Source: Actinophytocola gossypii
Lineage (GTDB): Bacteria; Actinomycetota; Actinomycetes; Mycobacteriales; Pseudonocardiaceae
Assembly (NCBI RefSeq): GCF_025165815.1
Contig: NZ_JAFFZE010000010.1
Location: 62,001-126,000, forward strand
Length of the DNA: 64,000 nt
Direction: 5' to 3'
In this document: positions 15,974 to 26,500 of the stretch, piece after piece
Position numbering within the stretch: position 1 is the first letter of the stretch
Layout: each line of letters opens with the position of its first letter
Notes under the pieces: generated by a model
Seen by the model: the letters and a program-made list of their open reading frames with translations, nothing else
The model's database searches: none
What the model was told of the DNA's origin: nothing
Program-made: the position numbers and the translations under genes

Positions 15974-17365
15974 TCAGTTCGCCTTTCGCACGGTCATCGG
16001 CAGCTCGCCGCGCATCCGCAGGGACAGCATCGGCTCGGCGACCACGTCGTGGCCGGGGACCTTCGTCAGCCGCAGCTCCCTGGACAGCAACGCCAGCACG
16101 AAGGTCGCCTCCATCAGCCCGAGGTGGTTGCCGACGCAGAACCGCGGCCCGGCACCGAACGGAAGGAAGGCGTAGCGCGGCCGTGCCGAGGGCCGGTCCG
16201 GGTCGAACCGGTCCGGGTCGAACTCGTCCGGCCGGTCCCAGAACGACGGGTGCCGGTGCAACGTGTACGGGCAGATCAGGACGTCCGCGCCGGCCGGGAC
16301 CCGGTAGCCGCCGACCGTGTCCTCGGCGAGCGCTCGCCGGGTGAGGATCCACACCGGCGGGAACAGCCGCATCGACTCCTGCAGCACCATCGTGTGGAAG
16401 CGAAGCCTGCTCAGGTCGGCGTAGGTGGGCAACCGGTCGCCGAGCACCTCGAGGGCCTCCTCGTGCAGCCGCCGGCCGGTCTCCGGATGCTCGTCGATCA
16501 GGTGCATCGTCCAGCCGATCGAGCTCGCCGTCGTCTCGTGCCCGGCCAGCAGCAGCGTGATGAGCTCGTCGCGCATCCGCGTCGCGGCGACCCCCGGGTC
16601 CCGTTCCAGGCTCGTCGAGTGGATCAGCCGGGTCAGCACGTCGTCCCCGTCCGGGCGCGGCTCGGCGAGCCGGTCGGCGACCAGTTTGTCCACGATCCGC
16701 TGCAGGTCCGCCCTGGCCCGCCGGAAACGGCGCTGGCCGGACAGCGGCAGCCACCGTGGTACCAGGCCCATGGTCTCCATCTCGAACATGGCCTGGTCCT
16801 GCACCGCCTCGAAGCTGTGCCCGATCGAGTCGAACTCGCCGAGGTCCGCGTCGAGCAGGGTGCGGCCGAGCACGCCCAGGGTGAAGCCGGTGAGCTCGGT
16901 CAGCAGGTCGACCGGCACGCCGCCGGCGCCCGCCCGCAGCCGGCCGACCAGCCGCTCGGCCTCCTCGGCGACGACGTCCGCCAGGCCGGTGATCCGCTTG
17001 TTCTGGAACACCGGCTGGATCGTGCGCCGTTGCTTGCGCCACAGCTCCCCGGAGCTGGTGAGCAGCCCGTCGCCGAGGGCACGCTTGGCCTCCTGGTAGC
17101 CGATCCCCTTGTCGTAGTTCGCGGCGTTGTCGGCCAGCACGTGCTTGGCGGTGTCGGGGTGGTTGAAGAAGTACAGCGTCTTCGGCCCGATGCCGACCCG
17201 CACGGCGTCGCCGTACTCGGCCGCGGCGGTCGACATCAGCGTCAGCCGGTCGTTCTTCAGCTGTCGCAGCAGTTTCAGGGTCGCGCTGCGCGGCGGGCCG
17301 GGCGGCACCCGGATCGCTCCGGATGCCGCCCGCACGCTGTCGACCGGGTCGTCGACCGCGGTCAT
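15974..17365 (-). CDS. Cytochrome P450 of the enediyne operon
   Basis: This 463-aa P450 starts at the ATG overlapping the UnbU stop (ATGA). It has the oxygen-activating helix LLLAGHETTAS, the ExxR motif LQESMRLFPP and the haem loop FGAGPRFCVG, with Cys410 as haem ligand. The N-terminus lacks a membrane anchor. It is the last gene of the SARP-UnbL-UnbL-UnbV-UnbU operon, so it should act on the enediyne core or its polyene precursor. P450s occupy similar positions in characterised enediyne clusters. The redox partner is not encoded nearby; the flavin reductase at 29837 belongs to a different enzyme type. Confidence 0.92.
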   Translation of the reverse strand: MTAVDDPVDSVRAASGAIRVPPGPPRSATLKLLRQLKNDRLTLMSTAAAEYGDAVRVGIGPKTLYFFNHPDTAKHVLADNAANYDKGIGYQEAKRALGDGLLTSSGELWRKQRRTIQPVFQNKRITGLADVVAEEAERLVGRLRAGAGGVPVDLLTELTGFTLGVLGRTLLDADLGEFDSIGHSFEAVQDQAMFEMETMGLVPRWLPLSGQRRFRRARADLQRIVDKLVADRLAEPRPDGDDVLTRLIHSTSLERDPGVAATRMRDELITLLLAGHETTASSIGWTMHLIDEHPETGRRLHEEALEVLGDRLPTYADLSRLRFHTMVLQESMRLFPPVWILTRRALAEDTVGGYRVPAGADVLICPYTLHRHPSFWDRPDEFDPDRFDPDRPSARPRYAFLPFGAGPRFCVGNHLGLMEATFVLALLSRELRLTKVPGHDVVAEPMLSLRMRGELPMTVRKAN

Positions 17366-18354
17366 GCCGCCCGCACCTCCGACCTGCCAGCCGGCGTCCC
17401 GCCCGTCGGCAACGTCGTGACCTCCGCGCTCGGGCGCTGCTGCGCCTTCGCCTTCTCGACGAAGTGCAGCGACCAGAGGAACACCCCGCGGATCAGGCAC
17501 ACCGCCGCCGTGGCGAAGAACAGGCCGTAGGCGATGTGGGCCACCATGAAGAACCCGTACGCCACCGCGACGCCCGCGCCGAAGAGGAACTGGGCGCCCG
17601 GTTTGGAGGGCGTGGTACCGGGGTCGGTCACCATGTAGTTGGTGTAGAGGATGAACGCGACGCCGGTCATCATCCCGAGCGCGGCCGGGATCGAGACGCC
17701 GAACAGCAGCCCGCGGACCACGGCCTGTAGCACGAAGAACGACAGCCAGCCGAAGATCAGCCACATGCGGCCGGTGAGCTTGGCGTTGAGCATCGTGCCC
17801 GAGACGATGATGACCGCGACGATCAGCCAGCCGACCCAGTGGTCGACCTTCTCCGTGAAGTGGTACGGCGGCGCGATGCTCGCCCAGGACGGGAACAGCA
17901 CCAGGATCATCGCGATGCCGAAGTTCGACGGGTTCATGTAGTGCCGCAGCTTGCCCTTGACCGGCGCGCGCAGCACCCACTTCGCGCTCACCGCGATGAA
18001 CACGCCGAGCATCATCACCCAGATGCGGTCGTTGACGTAGGTCAGCATGTTCAGCGCGAGGCCGGTGATGTGGGCCGGGAACAGGAACTCCATCAGGCCG
18101 CGGGCGCCGTTGCCCGCATACCTCGGGTCCCGGCGCTCGGCACGGGAACCCACCCACTCCAGCACCAGCTCGGTCGTGTAGGCGGTCGCCAGCGCGACGA
18201 ACGGCCAGATCCACGGCTGCTCGAAACCGAGGAACAGGTAGCCGACGATGTTGAAGACCGTGATCGAGATCGCGAACCTGCGTAACGCGATGATGACCTT
18301 CGGGTTGTGCCGCGGCGGCGCCTTCGGCTCTGTCGATTCAGCCACCTTGCTCAC
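17362..18354 (-). CDS. unbU: Enediyne biosynthesis membrane protein UnbU
   Basis: This 330-aa integral membrane protein has about seven or eight hydrophobic helices and resembles RnfD/NqrB-type flavin-carrying subunits. It carries the family signature GLALNMLTYVNDRIWVMMLGVF and the loop MNPSNFGIAMILVLFPSW. UnbU is one of the five genes conserved in practically every enediyne cluster, with PKSE, thioesterase, UnbL and UnbV, and is implicated in turning the polyene into the enediyne precursor. Four-base overlaps with UnbV upstream and P450 downstream show tight coupling. The C-terminal tail of about 35 residues is hydrophilic. Confidence 0.92.
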   Translation of the reverse strand: MSKVAESTEPKAPPRHNPKVIIALRRFAISITVFNIVGYLFLGFEQPWIWPFVALATAYTTELVLEWVGSRAERRDPRYAGNGARGLMEFLFPAHITGLALNMLTYVNDRIWVMMLGVFIAVSAKWVLRAPVKGKLRHYMNPSNFGIAMILVLFPSWASIAPPYHFTEKVDHWVGWLIVAVIIVSGTMLNAKLTGRMWLIFGWLSFFVLQAVVRGLLFGVSIPAALGMMTGVAFILYTNYMVTDPGTTPSKPGAQFLFGAGVAVAYGFFMVAHIAYGLFFATAAVCLIRGVFLWSLHFVEKAKAQQRPSAEVTTLPTGGTPAGRSEVRAA

Positions 18355-20285
18355 CTTTCCTCAGCTTGGCCGCCGAGCTGGAAGTCGTGCCAGCCGGTGC
18401 TCAGATCGAGGCTCTGCTCGTGAACCTCGCCAGTTCGGTCCCGCCACCTGATGGTCACGTCGACCTCGCCGTCCACCTCACCCAGTCCGACGTGGACGTC
18501 GGTGCTGCGCTTGCCGGAGTGGCCGCTGCCGCCGTCGACCCGTGCGATGAGGTCGCGGCCGTCCGGTGTGGTCACCTCCACCTGCGCGCCGACCACGGGC
18601 GCGCCGTCCGGGTGGGTCAGCCGCAGGCCGAGGAAGTCGCCGTCGGTGTCGCTGGTGTTCCGGTAGAAGACCGGCGCCGCGAACTGGCGGGCCACCGCGA
18701 AGTCGAGCAGGCCGTCGCCGTCGGCGTCGGCGGTCGCCAGGCCGCGGGTGGGCACCGGGACCGCGAGGCCGAGGTGCGGCGCGACGTCGACGTACCGGCC
18801 GCCGTCCTCGTTGCTCTTCGCGAACAGGTGCAGGGTCTGGTCGCCGGCGAGGTCGTCGCCCTTCTCCACGTTCGGCCAGAACACCTCCTGGTCGATCAGG
18901 CTGTCGTTCGCGGTGGCCAGCTCCTGCAGGTTCGGCCACCGGTTGGTCTGCCCCTGCACGAACCCGGTCGTCTGGGTGATCTCCAGCTCGCCGTTGTTGT
19001 CGTAGTCGGCGAGCTTCACGTCCCAGGCCCAGCCGGACCACGCGGTGCCGAGGTCGGCGCTGCGGTCCTCCCACGGCGCCTCGCCCGCGGCGAGCTTGGC
19101 TCGCAGCTCCTTCTGGTTGTCCACGGTGGACAGGAAGTGCAGGTTGGACTCCTGGATGCCCCACGGCGTGGTGATGTTCGAGACGAACAGGTCGTAGATG
19201 CCGTCGTGGTTCAGGTCGCCGTAGTCGATGCCCATGCCCTTGAACGAGTCGTTGCCGAGCTGCTTGGACTTCGGCACGCCGGGCGTGCGGGTCTGCTTGG
19301 CCCCGCCGAACTCGATCCGACCCGGCTCGGACTTGTTGTACAGCAGGTGGTCCACACCGTGGTCGTTGGCGATGTAGAGCTCGGGCAGCAGGTCACCGTC
19401 CAGGTCGTTGGCCGCCGCGGCGAGCGTCCAGCCCCACAGCGCACCGTCCGGGAAGATCGAGTCCGGTGCCCGGGTGAAGGACACCGAGTCCGAATCCGCC
19501 TCCTCGAACCGGAAGATCATCTTCTTGCCGCTGTTCTTCGCGTTGGACAGGCCGTCGTTCATCTCGACCCCGCCGTCGACCGTCGGGTCGAGCACCGGGC
19601 TGTCCGGGAAGTAGTTGGCGATGAAGATGTCCTGGTGCCCGTCACCGTCGAAGTCGTCCACCGCCACCGCGTTCGTGTTCCACTGGTCGTCGGCGTACTC
19701 GCCGTCGACGACCTTCGGCTCCGGCACCAGTTCGGTCGCGGTGTACGCGTCCTCGCCGAGTTCCGTCGCCTCCGGGTCGCCGAGGAAGATCACCGGCGTG
19801 CGGCCCCAGTAGTAGGCCAGCAGGTCCATCCGGCCGTCCTCGTTGAAGTCGCCCGGCGCGCAGCCCATCGGGGCGATCGCGTCGTTGCTCGGCAGCGGCG
19901 CCAGGTCGACCTCGAACGGCTCGTAGCGGTCGTCGCGGGCGCCCGGCGTCGGCGTCACCACGACCTGGTCGGTGCGGGTGTCCACCAGGCACAGGTCGTT
20001 GGACAGGCCGTCGCCGTCCAGGTCGTTGATCGCGATCGCCGCGCCGACCGAGGAGATCCAGGCCTGGATCTTCTCGTACTCCTGGTTCACCGGGCGGATC
20101 GTCTGGTTCTTGTCCGCCTCCGGCAGCGCGATGGTCATCGCCTGGAATCCGTACCGGCTCGCCACACGGTTCTGCTCGGCCGCCGACACCGACGGCAGGC
20201 TGACCACGACGTAGCCGACCACGGCCACCACCACGGCGATGACCCCCGGCAGCTGCCTGCGCAGCCAGCCCACTTTCGTGGTCAT
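18351..20285 (-). CDS. unbV: Enediyne biosynthesis protein UnbV (FG-GAP/ASPIC type)
   Basis: This 644-aa protein opens with a hydrophobic segment (VIAVVVAVVGYVVVSLP), so it is exported or membrane-anchored. At least seven FG-GAP-like calcium loops follow (NDLDGDG, GDFNEDG, DDFDGDG, NDLDGD, GDLNHDG, ADYDNNG, ADADGDG), the pattern of a beta-propeller. The last 110 residues form the ASPIC/UnbV-type C-terminal domain. UnbV belongs to the conserved enediyne cassette. It probably functions on the outer face of the membrane with UnbU. Start and stop both overlap neighbouring genes by 4 bp. Confidence 0.93.
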   Translation of the reverse strand: MTTKVGWLRRQLPGVIAVVVAVVGYVVVSLPSVSAAEQNRVASRYGFQAMTIALPEADKNQTIRPVNQEYEKIQAWISSVGAAIAINDLDGDGLSNDLCLVDTRTDQVVVTPTPGARDDRYEPFEVDLAPLPSNDAIAPMGCAPGDFNEDGRMDLLAYYWGRTPVIFLGDPEATELGEDAYTATELVPEPKVVDGEYADDQWNTNAVAVDDFDGDGHQDIFIANYFPDSPVLDPTVDGGVEMNDGLSNAKNSGKKMIFRFEEADSDSVSFTRAPDSIFPDGALWGWTLAAAANDLDGDLLPELYIANDHGVDHLLYNKSEPGRIEFGGAKQTRTPGVPKSKQLGNDSFKGMGIDYGDLNHDGIYDLFVSNITTPWGIQESNLHFLSTVDNQKELRAKLAAGEAPWEDRSADLGTAWSGWAWDVKLADYDNNGELEITQTTGFVQGQTNRWPNLQELATANDSLIDQEVFWPNVEKGDDLAGDQTLHLFAKSNEDGGRYVDVAPHLGLAVPVPTRGLATADADGDGLLDFAVARQFAAPVFYRNTSDTDGDFLGLRLTHPDGAPVVGAQVEVTTPDGRDLIARVDGGSGHSGKRSTDVHVGLGEVDGEVDVTIRWRDRTGEVHEQSLDLSTGWHDFQLGGQAEER

Positions 20286-21262
20286 TTACTCACACCTCCA
20301 AGGGACATCAACTCTTCTGCGATGCGCTGCCGCCACAGTTCGTAGCTCGGCAGGGCACCGTTCCGCACGTGCTCGGGTCGCATCTCGACGCTGATCCGCG
20401 CCGCGGTCTCCGCGTCCTGTCCACAAAGGATCTTCGTGGCGCTGTCGGTCTCCGGTATCCACAGCCCGGCCTTGACCCTCGCCTCCGCGGCGAACGCGGA
20501 GCCCTGGGCCAGCTGCGGACGGTGCTCACCCGCGAGCTCGGTCAACCGCACGAGCTCGTCGCGGCTCGCGCCGCACGCGTAGGTCGACGCGAGCCCGACC
20601 CCCGCCCACAGGTCGCCGTGCCGCGCGGCCGGGTAGGTCCGGACCAGGCGGGCGACCTCCGCCACGTCCGTACAGCCGACGAACCACAGCGCCCGGCCGA
20701 TGCCCTGGTCGATCGCGCGGTTCGCGTAGGCCCGCGACTCGTCGTCCGGCCACGGGAAGCGCGGGGCCTGGTAGTGCTCGTGCACGTACCTGCGGGTGTG
20801 GAAGTAGGCCTGGTGGAAGCCGTAGCCGTCGAGCACCAGCCAGCGCAGCAACGGGTCGAGGCTCTCCGCCTTCGGCCAGCGGAACCGCGGCAGCCGCGCC
20901 ATCGCCCAGCCGATCCCGCAGTAGACGATGTAGATCTGGTCCGCGGCCGGCCCGGCGAGGAAGTCGTCGTTGTGGTGCCGGTGGCCGAAGGGCAACCCGT
21001 CGAGCATGCCGTAGCCCATGCCGGCGCCCTCGTAGGCGAAGCCACGGAACCGGTGCTCGATCGTGCCCAGTCGCGCCTCGACATCGGCGATCGAGCTCGC
21101 CTCCACCGCGTGCGCGTACCCGGCGAGGAACAACGCGCCCACCTTCTCGAGCAGTTCCTGGGATTCTCGATCCTTGCGGCGGAATCCACGGGTTTCCAGG
21201 TAGGTGGCCGATACATTCGGCGTCAGTATCTTGCGCCGGAGCGTGCGCCAGCCGTGACCCAA
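20282..21262 (-). CDS. unbL: UnbL / DUF1702 enediyne biosynthesis protein, copy 1
   Basis: This protein of 326 aa, from a TTG at 21262 with GGGGGAG six bases upstream, belongs to the DUF1702 (UnbL) family. A GTG at 21307 would add 15 residues. Signatures are RGFAYEGAGMGYGMLD, YCGIGWAMARLPR, LDGYGFHQAYFHTRRYV and DQGIGRALWFVG. UnbL is part of the universal enediyne cassette, and its chemistry has only been linked to late conversion of the polyene. The stop overlaps the UnbV start. It is a diverged paralogue of the next gene upstream. No signal peptide is present. Confidence 0.92.
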   Translation of the reverse strand: MGHGWRTLRRKILTPNVSATYLETRGFRRKDRESQELLEKVGALFLAGYAHAVEASSIADVEARLGTIEHRFRGFAYEGAGMGYGMLDGLPFGHRHHNDDFLAGPAADQIYIVYCGIGWAMARLPRFRWPKAESLDPLLRWLVLDGYGFHQAYFHTRRYVHEHYQAPRFPWPDDESRAYANRAIDQGIGRALWFVGCTDVAEVARLVRTYPAARHGDLWAGVGLASTYACGASRDELVRLTELAGEHRPQLAQGSAFAAEARVKAGLWIPETDSATKILCGQDAETAARISVEMRPEHVRNGALPSYELWRQRIAEELMSLGGVSK

Positions 21263-21370
21263 GACGCTCTCCCCCTTTTTCGGGTAAGTTCGCGAGAGGT
21301 ATTCCACTCAATTGTCGACGGGTGCCGCGTGGCTATTCCACTTCGGCTGTGCGAGCTGTTCGGAGGTGGC

Positions 21371-22387
21371 TCAGGCGGCGTCGGCCACATTGGGCGCCGA
21401 ACGTATCCGCGACCTGATCCGCTCCCGCCACACCTCGTACGCCGGCTCGCCGCCGGGACCGCTCGCGTCCGAGGGAACCTCGGTGGCGTCGGCGACCGCG
21501 ACCGCGTCCTCGACGGTCAGCCCGGTGAGGACCTCGGTGGCGACCCGGCCGTGCTCGGGCACGAAACCGGCGTAGGTACGTGCCTTCGCGGCGAACACCG
21601 AACCGAGCGCGACCTCGTCGGCGTGTTCACCGGCCGCCGCGCGGATCCGCGCGAGGTTGGCGGCCGAACAGCCGCCGGCGAACGTGGCGGCGAGCCCGAC
21701 CCCGCTCCACAGGTCGGCGCGCCGGTCGGCGGGGAACCCGCGCACGGCGGCGACGACCCCGTCCGGCAGGGCACCGTGGATGAACCACAGCGCACGGCCG
21801 ATCCCCTGGTCGACGGCACGCGGGAAGTAGTCCGGCGCACCGGCCCATGGATAGGGCCGGGGCACCCGCTGCTCGTCGACGACCGCGCGGGTGTGGAAGT
21901 ACGCGCGGTCGAAGCCGTAGCCGTCGACGGCGAGCCAGCTCATCGTCGGGTGGTACGGCGAGCCGGCCAGGTCGGGCAGGACGTCGCGCCACAGCGGTCT
22001 CGGCAGCCGCGCCATCGCGAAGCCGATGCCGATGTAGGTGAGGAAGATGTGCGGGGCCCCGGTGCCGAGCAGCAGCGCCCTGGTCTTCGAGCCGGCCCGG
22101 CGGCCGCGGCCGCCGGCCATCGCGTCGCGCACCGTGTAGGCCATCGCCGCGCCCTCGTAGGCGAACCCGCGCAGTTCGGGGGACATGGTCTCCAGGCGCC
22201 GCTCGACCTCCCAGAGCGTGCGCCGCTCGATCCCCCACTCGAAGCCGCAGATCACCGACTGCGGGATCGCCTCGAGACGCTCAGCGGACGGCGACCCGGC
22301 GCCGGGGAACCCCCGGTGGGCGAAGGTGACGGCGCGCAGCTTCGGGGTCAGCGCCAGCCTGCGTATGGTACCGAGAACCACCGGCAT
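21371..22387 (-). CDS. UnbL / DUF1702 enediyne biosynthesis protein, copy 2
   Basis: This 338-aa protein is a second DUF1702 member with the same blocks: FAYEGAAMAYTVRDAM, YIGIGFAMARLPR, VDGYGFDRAYFHTRAVV and DQGIGRALWFIHG. Similarity to copy 1 is concentrated in these motifs; the ends have diverged. It lies 30 bp after the SARP and about 110 bp before copy 1. Two DUF1702 genes in tandem may mean a heteromer or separate substrates. Which copy is the orthologue of the single UnbL of other clusters is open; copy 1 is translationally coupled to UnbV, favouring it. Confidence 0.9.
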   Translation of the reverse strand: MPVVLGTIRRLALTPKLRAVTFAHRGFPGAGSPSAERLEAIPQSVICGFEWGIERRTLWEVERRLETMSPELRGFAYEGAAMAYTVRDAMAGGRGRRAGSKTRALLLGTGAPHIFLTYIGIGFAMARLPRPLWRDVLPDLAGSPYHPTMSWLAVDGYGFDRAYFHTRAVVDEQRVPRPYPWAGAPDYFPRAVDQGIGRALWFIHGALPDGVVAAVRGFPADRRADLWSGVGLAATFAGGCSAANLARIRAAAGEHADEVALGSVFAAKARTYAGFVPEHGRVATEVLTGLTVEDAVAVADATEVPSDASGPGGEPAYEVWRERIRSRIRSAPNVADAA

Positions 22388-22417
22388 TCCTCTCCTGAAG
22401 ACGGTACGAAGTGCGGC

Positions 22418-23245
22418 TCAACCCGCGACGGCGTCGGACGCCCACGCGTCGACCAGGAACCTCGGGGTGTCGATGACCGGGTCCCCGCGGAGAATCGCCC
22501 GGTGCAGCTCCCGCGCACGCGGTGAGGGATCGACCCCGAGCTGGTCACGGATGGTCACGCACATCTCGTAGTAGACCTCGAGCGCCTGACCCGGCCGTCC
22601 GGAGCGGTGCAGCGCCAACATGTACTGCACCCGGAAGTTCTCCATGTAGGGGTGGCGGGCGCACAACGCGGCCAGGTCACCGAGCAGCTGGTGGTGTCGG
22701 CCAAGGTGGAGGTCGGCGTCGATCCGAAGGGTCAGATCGGTCAGCCGGCTCTCGGCCAACCGCATCGCCTCGATCTCCAGCTGCGACCCCATGGCGACGT
22801 CGACGAGCGCCGGGCCCCGCCACATCGCGAGCGCCGACGACAGCAGCCGCTGGGCCCGCTCGTAGTCGCCGACCGCGCCGGCGGCCCGCCCGGCCGCCGC
22901 CAACCGGCCGTACCGCACCAGGTCCACCTGCTCGGGCTCCACCCGTAGCAGGTACCCCGTGTGCCGGGTGGCCAGGAGGTCACGCGCCAGGTCTTCCTGC
23001 CCGGCGGGCAGGGCGCCGCGCATGAGCTTGCGCACGTGCAGCACGTAGGTCTGCAGTGTGCTGGGCGCGCTGCGGGGTGAGTTTGCACCCCACAGTTCCT
23101 CCATCAGCGCCGCGTTGGTCACCAACTGCCCCGAGTTGATCGCGAGCATCGCCAGTAGCTGGCGCGGTTTGCTCGCCGTCGGCACCACCGAGACGCCGTT
23201 GACGGCGACCTCCAGTGCGCCGAGCACATTGATTTCAGCTCGCAT
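22418..23245 (-). CDS. SARP family regulator heading the unb operon
   Basis: This 275-aa short SARP has a winged helix (residues 1-95, with PRQLLAMLAINSGQLV) and a BTAD domain (100-250, with MWRGPALVDVAMGSQLEIEA split here). It is a paralogue of the SARP at 10661-11464. It is the first gene of the minus-strand enediyne operon and diverges from PKSE, the best position in the window for a pathway-specific activator of both operons. The RBS is weak (GAGCTG), so expression may be kept low. Confidence 0.9.
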   Translation of the reverse strand: MRAEINVLGALEVAVNGVSVVPTASKPRQLLAMLAINSGQLVTNAALMEELWGANSPRSAPSTLQTYVLHVRKLMRGALPAGQEDLARDLLATRHTGYLLRVEPEQVDLVRYGRLAAAGRAAGAVGDYERAQRLLSSALAMWRGPALVDVAMGSQLEIEAMRLAESRLTDLTLRIDADLHLGRHHQLLGDLAALCARHPYMENFRVQYMLALHRSGRPGQALEVYYEMCVTIRDQLGVDPSPRARELHRAILRGDPVIDTPRFLVDAWASDAVAG

Positions 23246-23509
23246 AAGTCAGCTCATTTCACCGGTACACCTCATCGCAGCGTAAGTCCCCGGGACGACC
23301 GCCGAATCTTCCGAAATGCGACCGGCGACCAGAGCATCACAGGAGTAGCCGCGTGATTCGATCTTGCTACTCGGACCGAGCCGACCGCGCTCCGCACAAA
23401 GGAAGTAGTTGGGCCAAGAGCGCTGATGCAGGCTGTATTTGATACCGGGCGGCCGGGCCGATACGTAAGCCGTTCGCCCGTGGTTCCTTCTGGCCGTGAG
23501 GCGGTGAAC
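23246..23509. promoter_or_regulatory. Divergent promoter region of the two main enediyne operons
   Basis: These 264 bases separate the SARP/unb operon from PKSE and must drive both. A perfect CTCGG-A-CCGAG inverted repeat lies at 23370-23380. The PKSE RBS is GTGAGG at 23495-23500. No canonical -35/-10 pair stands out on either strand, as expected for SARP-activated promoters. Confidence 0.45.
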
Positions 23510-26500
23510 GTGAGCAACGAGCGGATCGCAATCGTTGGCATTGGGTTGCGCTATCCGGACGCCACATCTCCCGAAGAACTCTGGGAGAACGTGCTCGCCG
23601 GTCGTAGGGCATTCCGACGCCTGCCCGATGTACGAATGAACCAGGCGGACTACTGGTCGCCGGACCCGCACGCCCCGGACAGGTTCTACTCGACAAGAGC
23701 AGCGGTACTGCGCGACTTCGAGTTCGACCGGGTCAAGTACAAGATCGCCGGCAGCACCTACCGGTCGACGGACCTGACCCACTGGCTTGCCCTGGACACG
23801 GCCGCGACCGCACTGGCCGACGCGGGCTTCCCGTTCGCGGAGGGCCTGCCGAGGCGGGGCGCCGGAGTGATCCTGGGCAACAGCCTGACCGGCGAGTTCT
23901 CCCGGGCCAACCTCATGCGGCTGCGCTGGCCGTACGTGCGGCGCACGGTGGCCGCGGCGCTGTCCGCGAAGGGATGGTCGGCCGAGGAGACCGGCGCGTT
24001 CCTGCGCGACCTCGAGCCGCAGTACAAGGCGCCGTTCCCGCCGATCGACGAGGACACCCTGGCCGGTGGTCTGGCGAACACGATCGCCGGGCGCATCTGC
24101 AACTACTTCGACCTGGGCGGCGGCGGTTTCACCGTCGACGGGGCCTGCTCGTCGTCGCTGCTGGCGATCACGTCGGCGGCCAGGGCGCTGGTGGACGGCG
24201 ACCTGGACGTGGCCATCGCGGGTGGTGTCGACCTGTCCATCGACCCGTTCGAGGTGATCGGGTTCGCCAAGACCGGCGCGCTCGCCACCGGCGAGATGAA
24301 GGTGTACGACAAGGACTCCAACGGCTTCTGGCCGGGCGAGGGCTGCGGCATGGTCGTACTGATGCGCGAGAGCGAGGCCATCGCCCGCAACCTGCGCATC
24401 TACGCCTCGGTCACCGGCTGGGGCGTCTCCTCGGACGGCAAGGGCGGCATCACCCGGCCGGAGGCGTCCGGCCACCAGCTCGCGTTGACCCGTGCCTACG
24501 AGCGGGCCGGCTACGGCGTGGAGACCGTGTCCTACTTCGAAGGCCACGGCACCGGCACGGCGGTCGGCGACGCGACCGAGATCGAGGCGCTGTCCGGCGC
24601 CCGCCGCGAGGCCGACCCCACCGCCCCGCCCGCGGCGCTGGGCACGATCAAGGGCAACTTCGGCCACACCAAGGCCGCGGCCGGCATCGCCGGCCTGATC
24701 AAGGCGACGCTGGCGGTGTACCACCAGGTCATCCCGCCCGCGACCGGCCACGTCGACCCGCACCCCAAGCTGACCGAGCCGGACGCGGCGATGTACGTGC
24801 CGGACGAGGCCGGCCTGTGGCCCGCCGACGGCCCGGTTCGCGCCGGTGTGTCGGCGATGGGCTTCGGCGGGATCAACTCGCACGTGGCGATCGAGGAGGC
24901 ACCCGGCCGCGAGCGGCGTACGGAGGTGGACCGGCGGGCCGGCGAGTTGGTCGCCGGCCGGCAGGACGTCGAGCTGCTGCTGGTCGACGCGCACACCCAC
25001 GACGCCCTGCACGCCCGGGTCGCCAACCTCGTCGGCCTGGTCGGCACGCTCGCCACCGCCGAGCTCACCGACCTGGCCGGCACGCTGGCGGTCGAGCAGA
25101 CCGGCGGTCACCACCGGGCCGCGGTGGTGGCCGGCGACCCCGCCGACGCGGTCCGCAAGCTGACCAGGGTGCGCGACGAGCTGGCCGCCGGGACCACGCG
25201 GCTGTTCGCACCCGCGGACGGGGTGTTCCTCGACCACCGGACCACCGCGCCACGCATCGCCTACCTGTTCCCCGGGCAGGGATCGGGCCGGGACACGGTC
25301 GGCGCGATCCGGCGCCGGTTCACCGCCGCCCGGACGGTCTTCGCCAACGAGGCCGTGCCGGCCGACGGCGATCACGTGGCCACCGAGGTCGCTCAGCCGC
25401 GGATCGTCGCCGGCTCGGTCGCCGGCCTGCGGGTGCTGTACTCGTTGGGGATCGACGCGGACATCGCGGTCGGGCACAGCCTCGGCGAGCTGACCGCGCT
25501 CTCCTGGGCCGGCGCGATCGAGGGCGGCGACGTACTGCGGCTGGCCGCGGTCCGCGGCCGGGTGATGGGGCGGGCGAGCCGGACCGGCGGTGCGATGGCC
25601 GGGGTGTCCGCCGACCCGGCGACCGTCGAGGCACTGGCCGGCGACCGGGACGTCGTCGTCGCCGGCTACAACGGCCCGACCCAGACGGTGATCGCCGGCC
25701 CGGCCTCGGACGTGGACGAGGTGTGCGTGCGGGCCCGTTCCCGTGGTCTGACCGCGACCCGGCTCAACGTCTCGCACGCGTTCCACTCCCCGATGGTGCG
25801 GCCGGCCGCCGAGGCGATGGCCGAGCGGCTGACCGAGTTCGACCTCGGCACGCCCCGGCGCCCGGTCGTCTCCACCGTCACCGGCGAGTTGCTCGAACCG
25901 CACACCGACCTGCGTGCGCTGCTGGTCGACCAGGTGGTGCGGCCGGTTCGCTTCCAGCAGGCCGCGGCCGTCGCCGTCGCCGGAGCGGACCTGGTGTTGG
26001 AGGTCGGCCCCGGCCGGGTGCTCTCCGGGCTGGTCGCCCAGCAGGCGCCGGACACGGCGGTGCTCGCGCTGGACACCGACAGCCCCTCGCTCAGCTCGCT
26101 GCTCGGCGCCGCGGGCGCCGCCTACGCGCTGGGCGTCGACCTCGACCCGACGCCGCTGTTCGCCGACCGGGTGGTGCGGCCGATGCCCGAGGACGCCGAC
26201 CTCACGTTCCTGGCGAGCCCGTGCGAGACGGCCCCGGAGATCGCCGAGGACCTCACCGTGGACGCCGAGCCGGCGGATGCCACGGATGCCGCGGAGTCCA
26301 CGGATGCCGACGCGGTCGCGGCGGGTAGCTCGGAGTCGGCGACGCTCGACGTGCTGCGTCGGCTGGCCGCCGACCGGGTCGAGCTCCCGCTGGAGACCGT
26401 CACCGCACAGACCCACCCGCTCGACGACCTGCACCTCAGCTCGATCACCGTGGGGCAGATCGTCAACGAGGCCACCCGCGAGCTCGGTCTGCCCGCGCTG

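Noticed and set aside
17366-18214. N-terminal extension of the P450
   Set aside because: The frame is open but runs through unbU in the wrong frame; the P450 family start fits the ATG at 17365.
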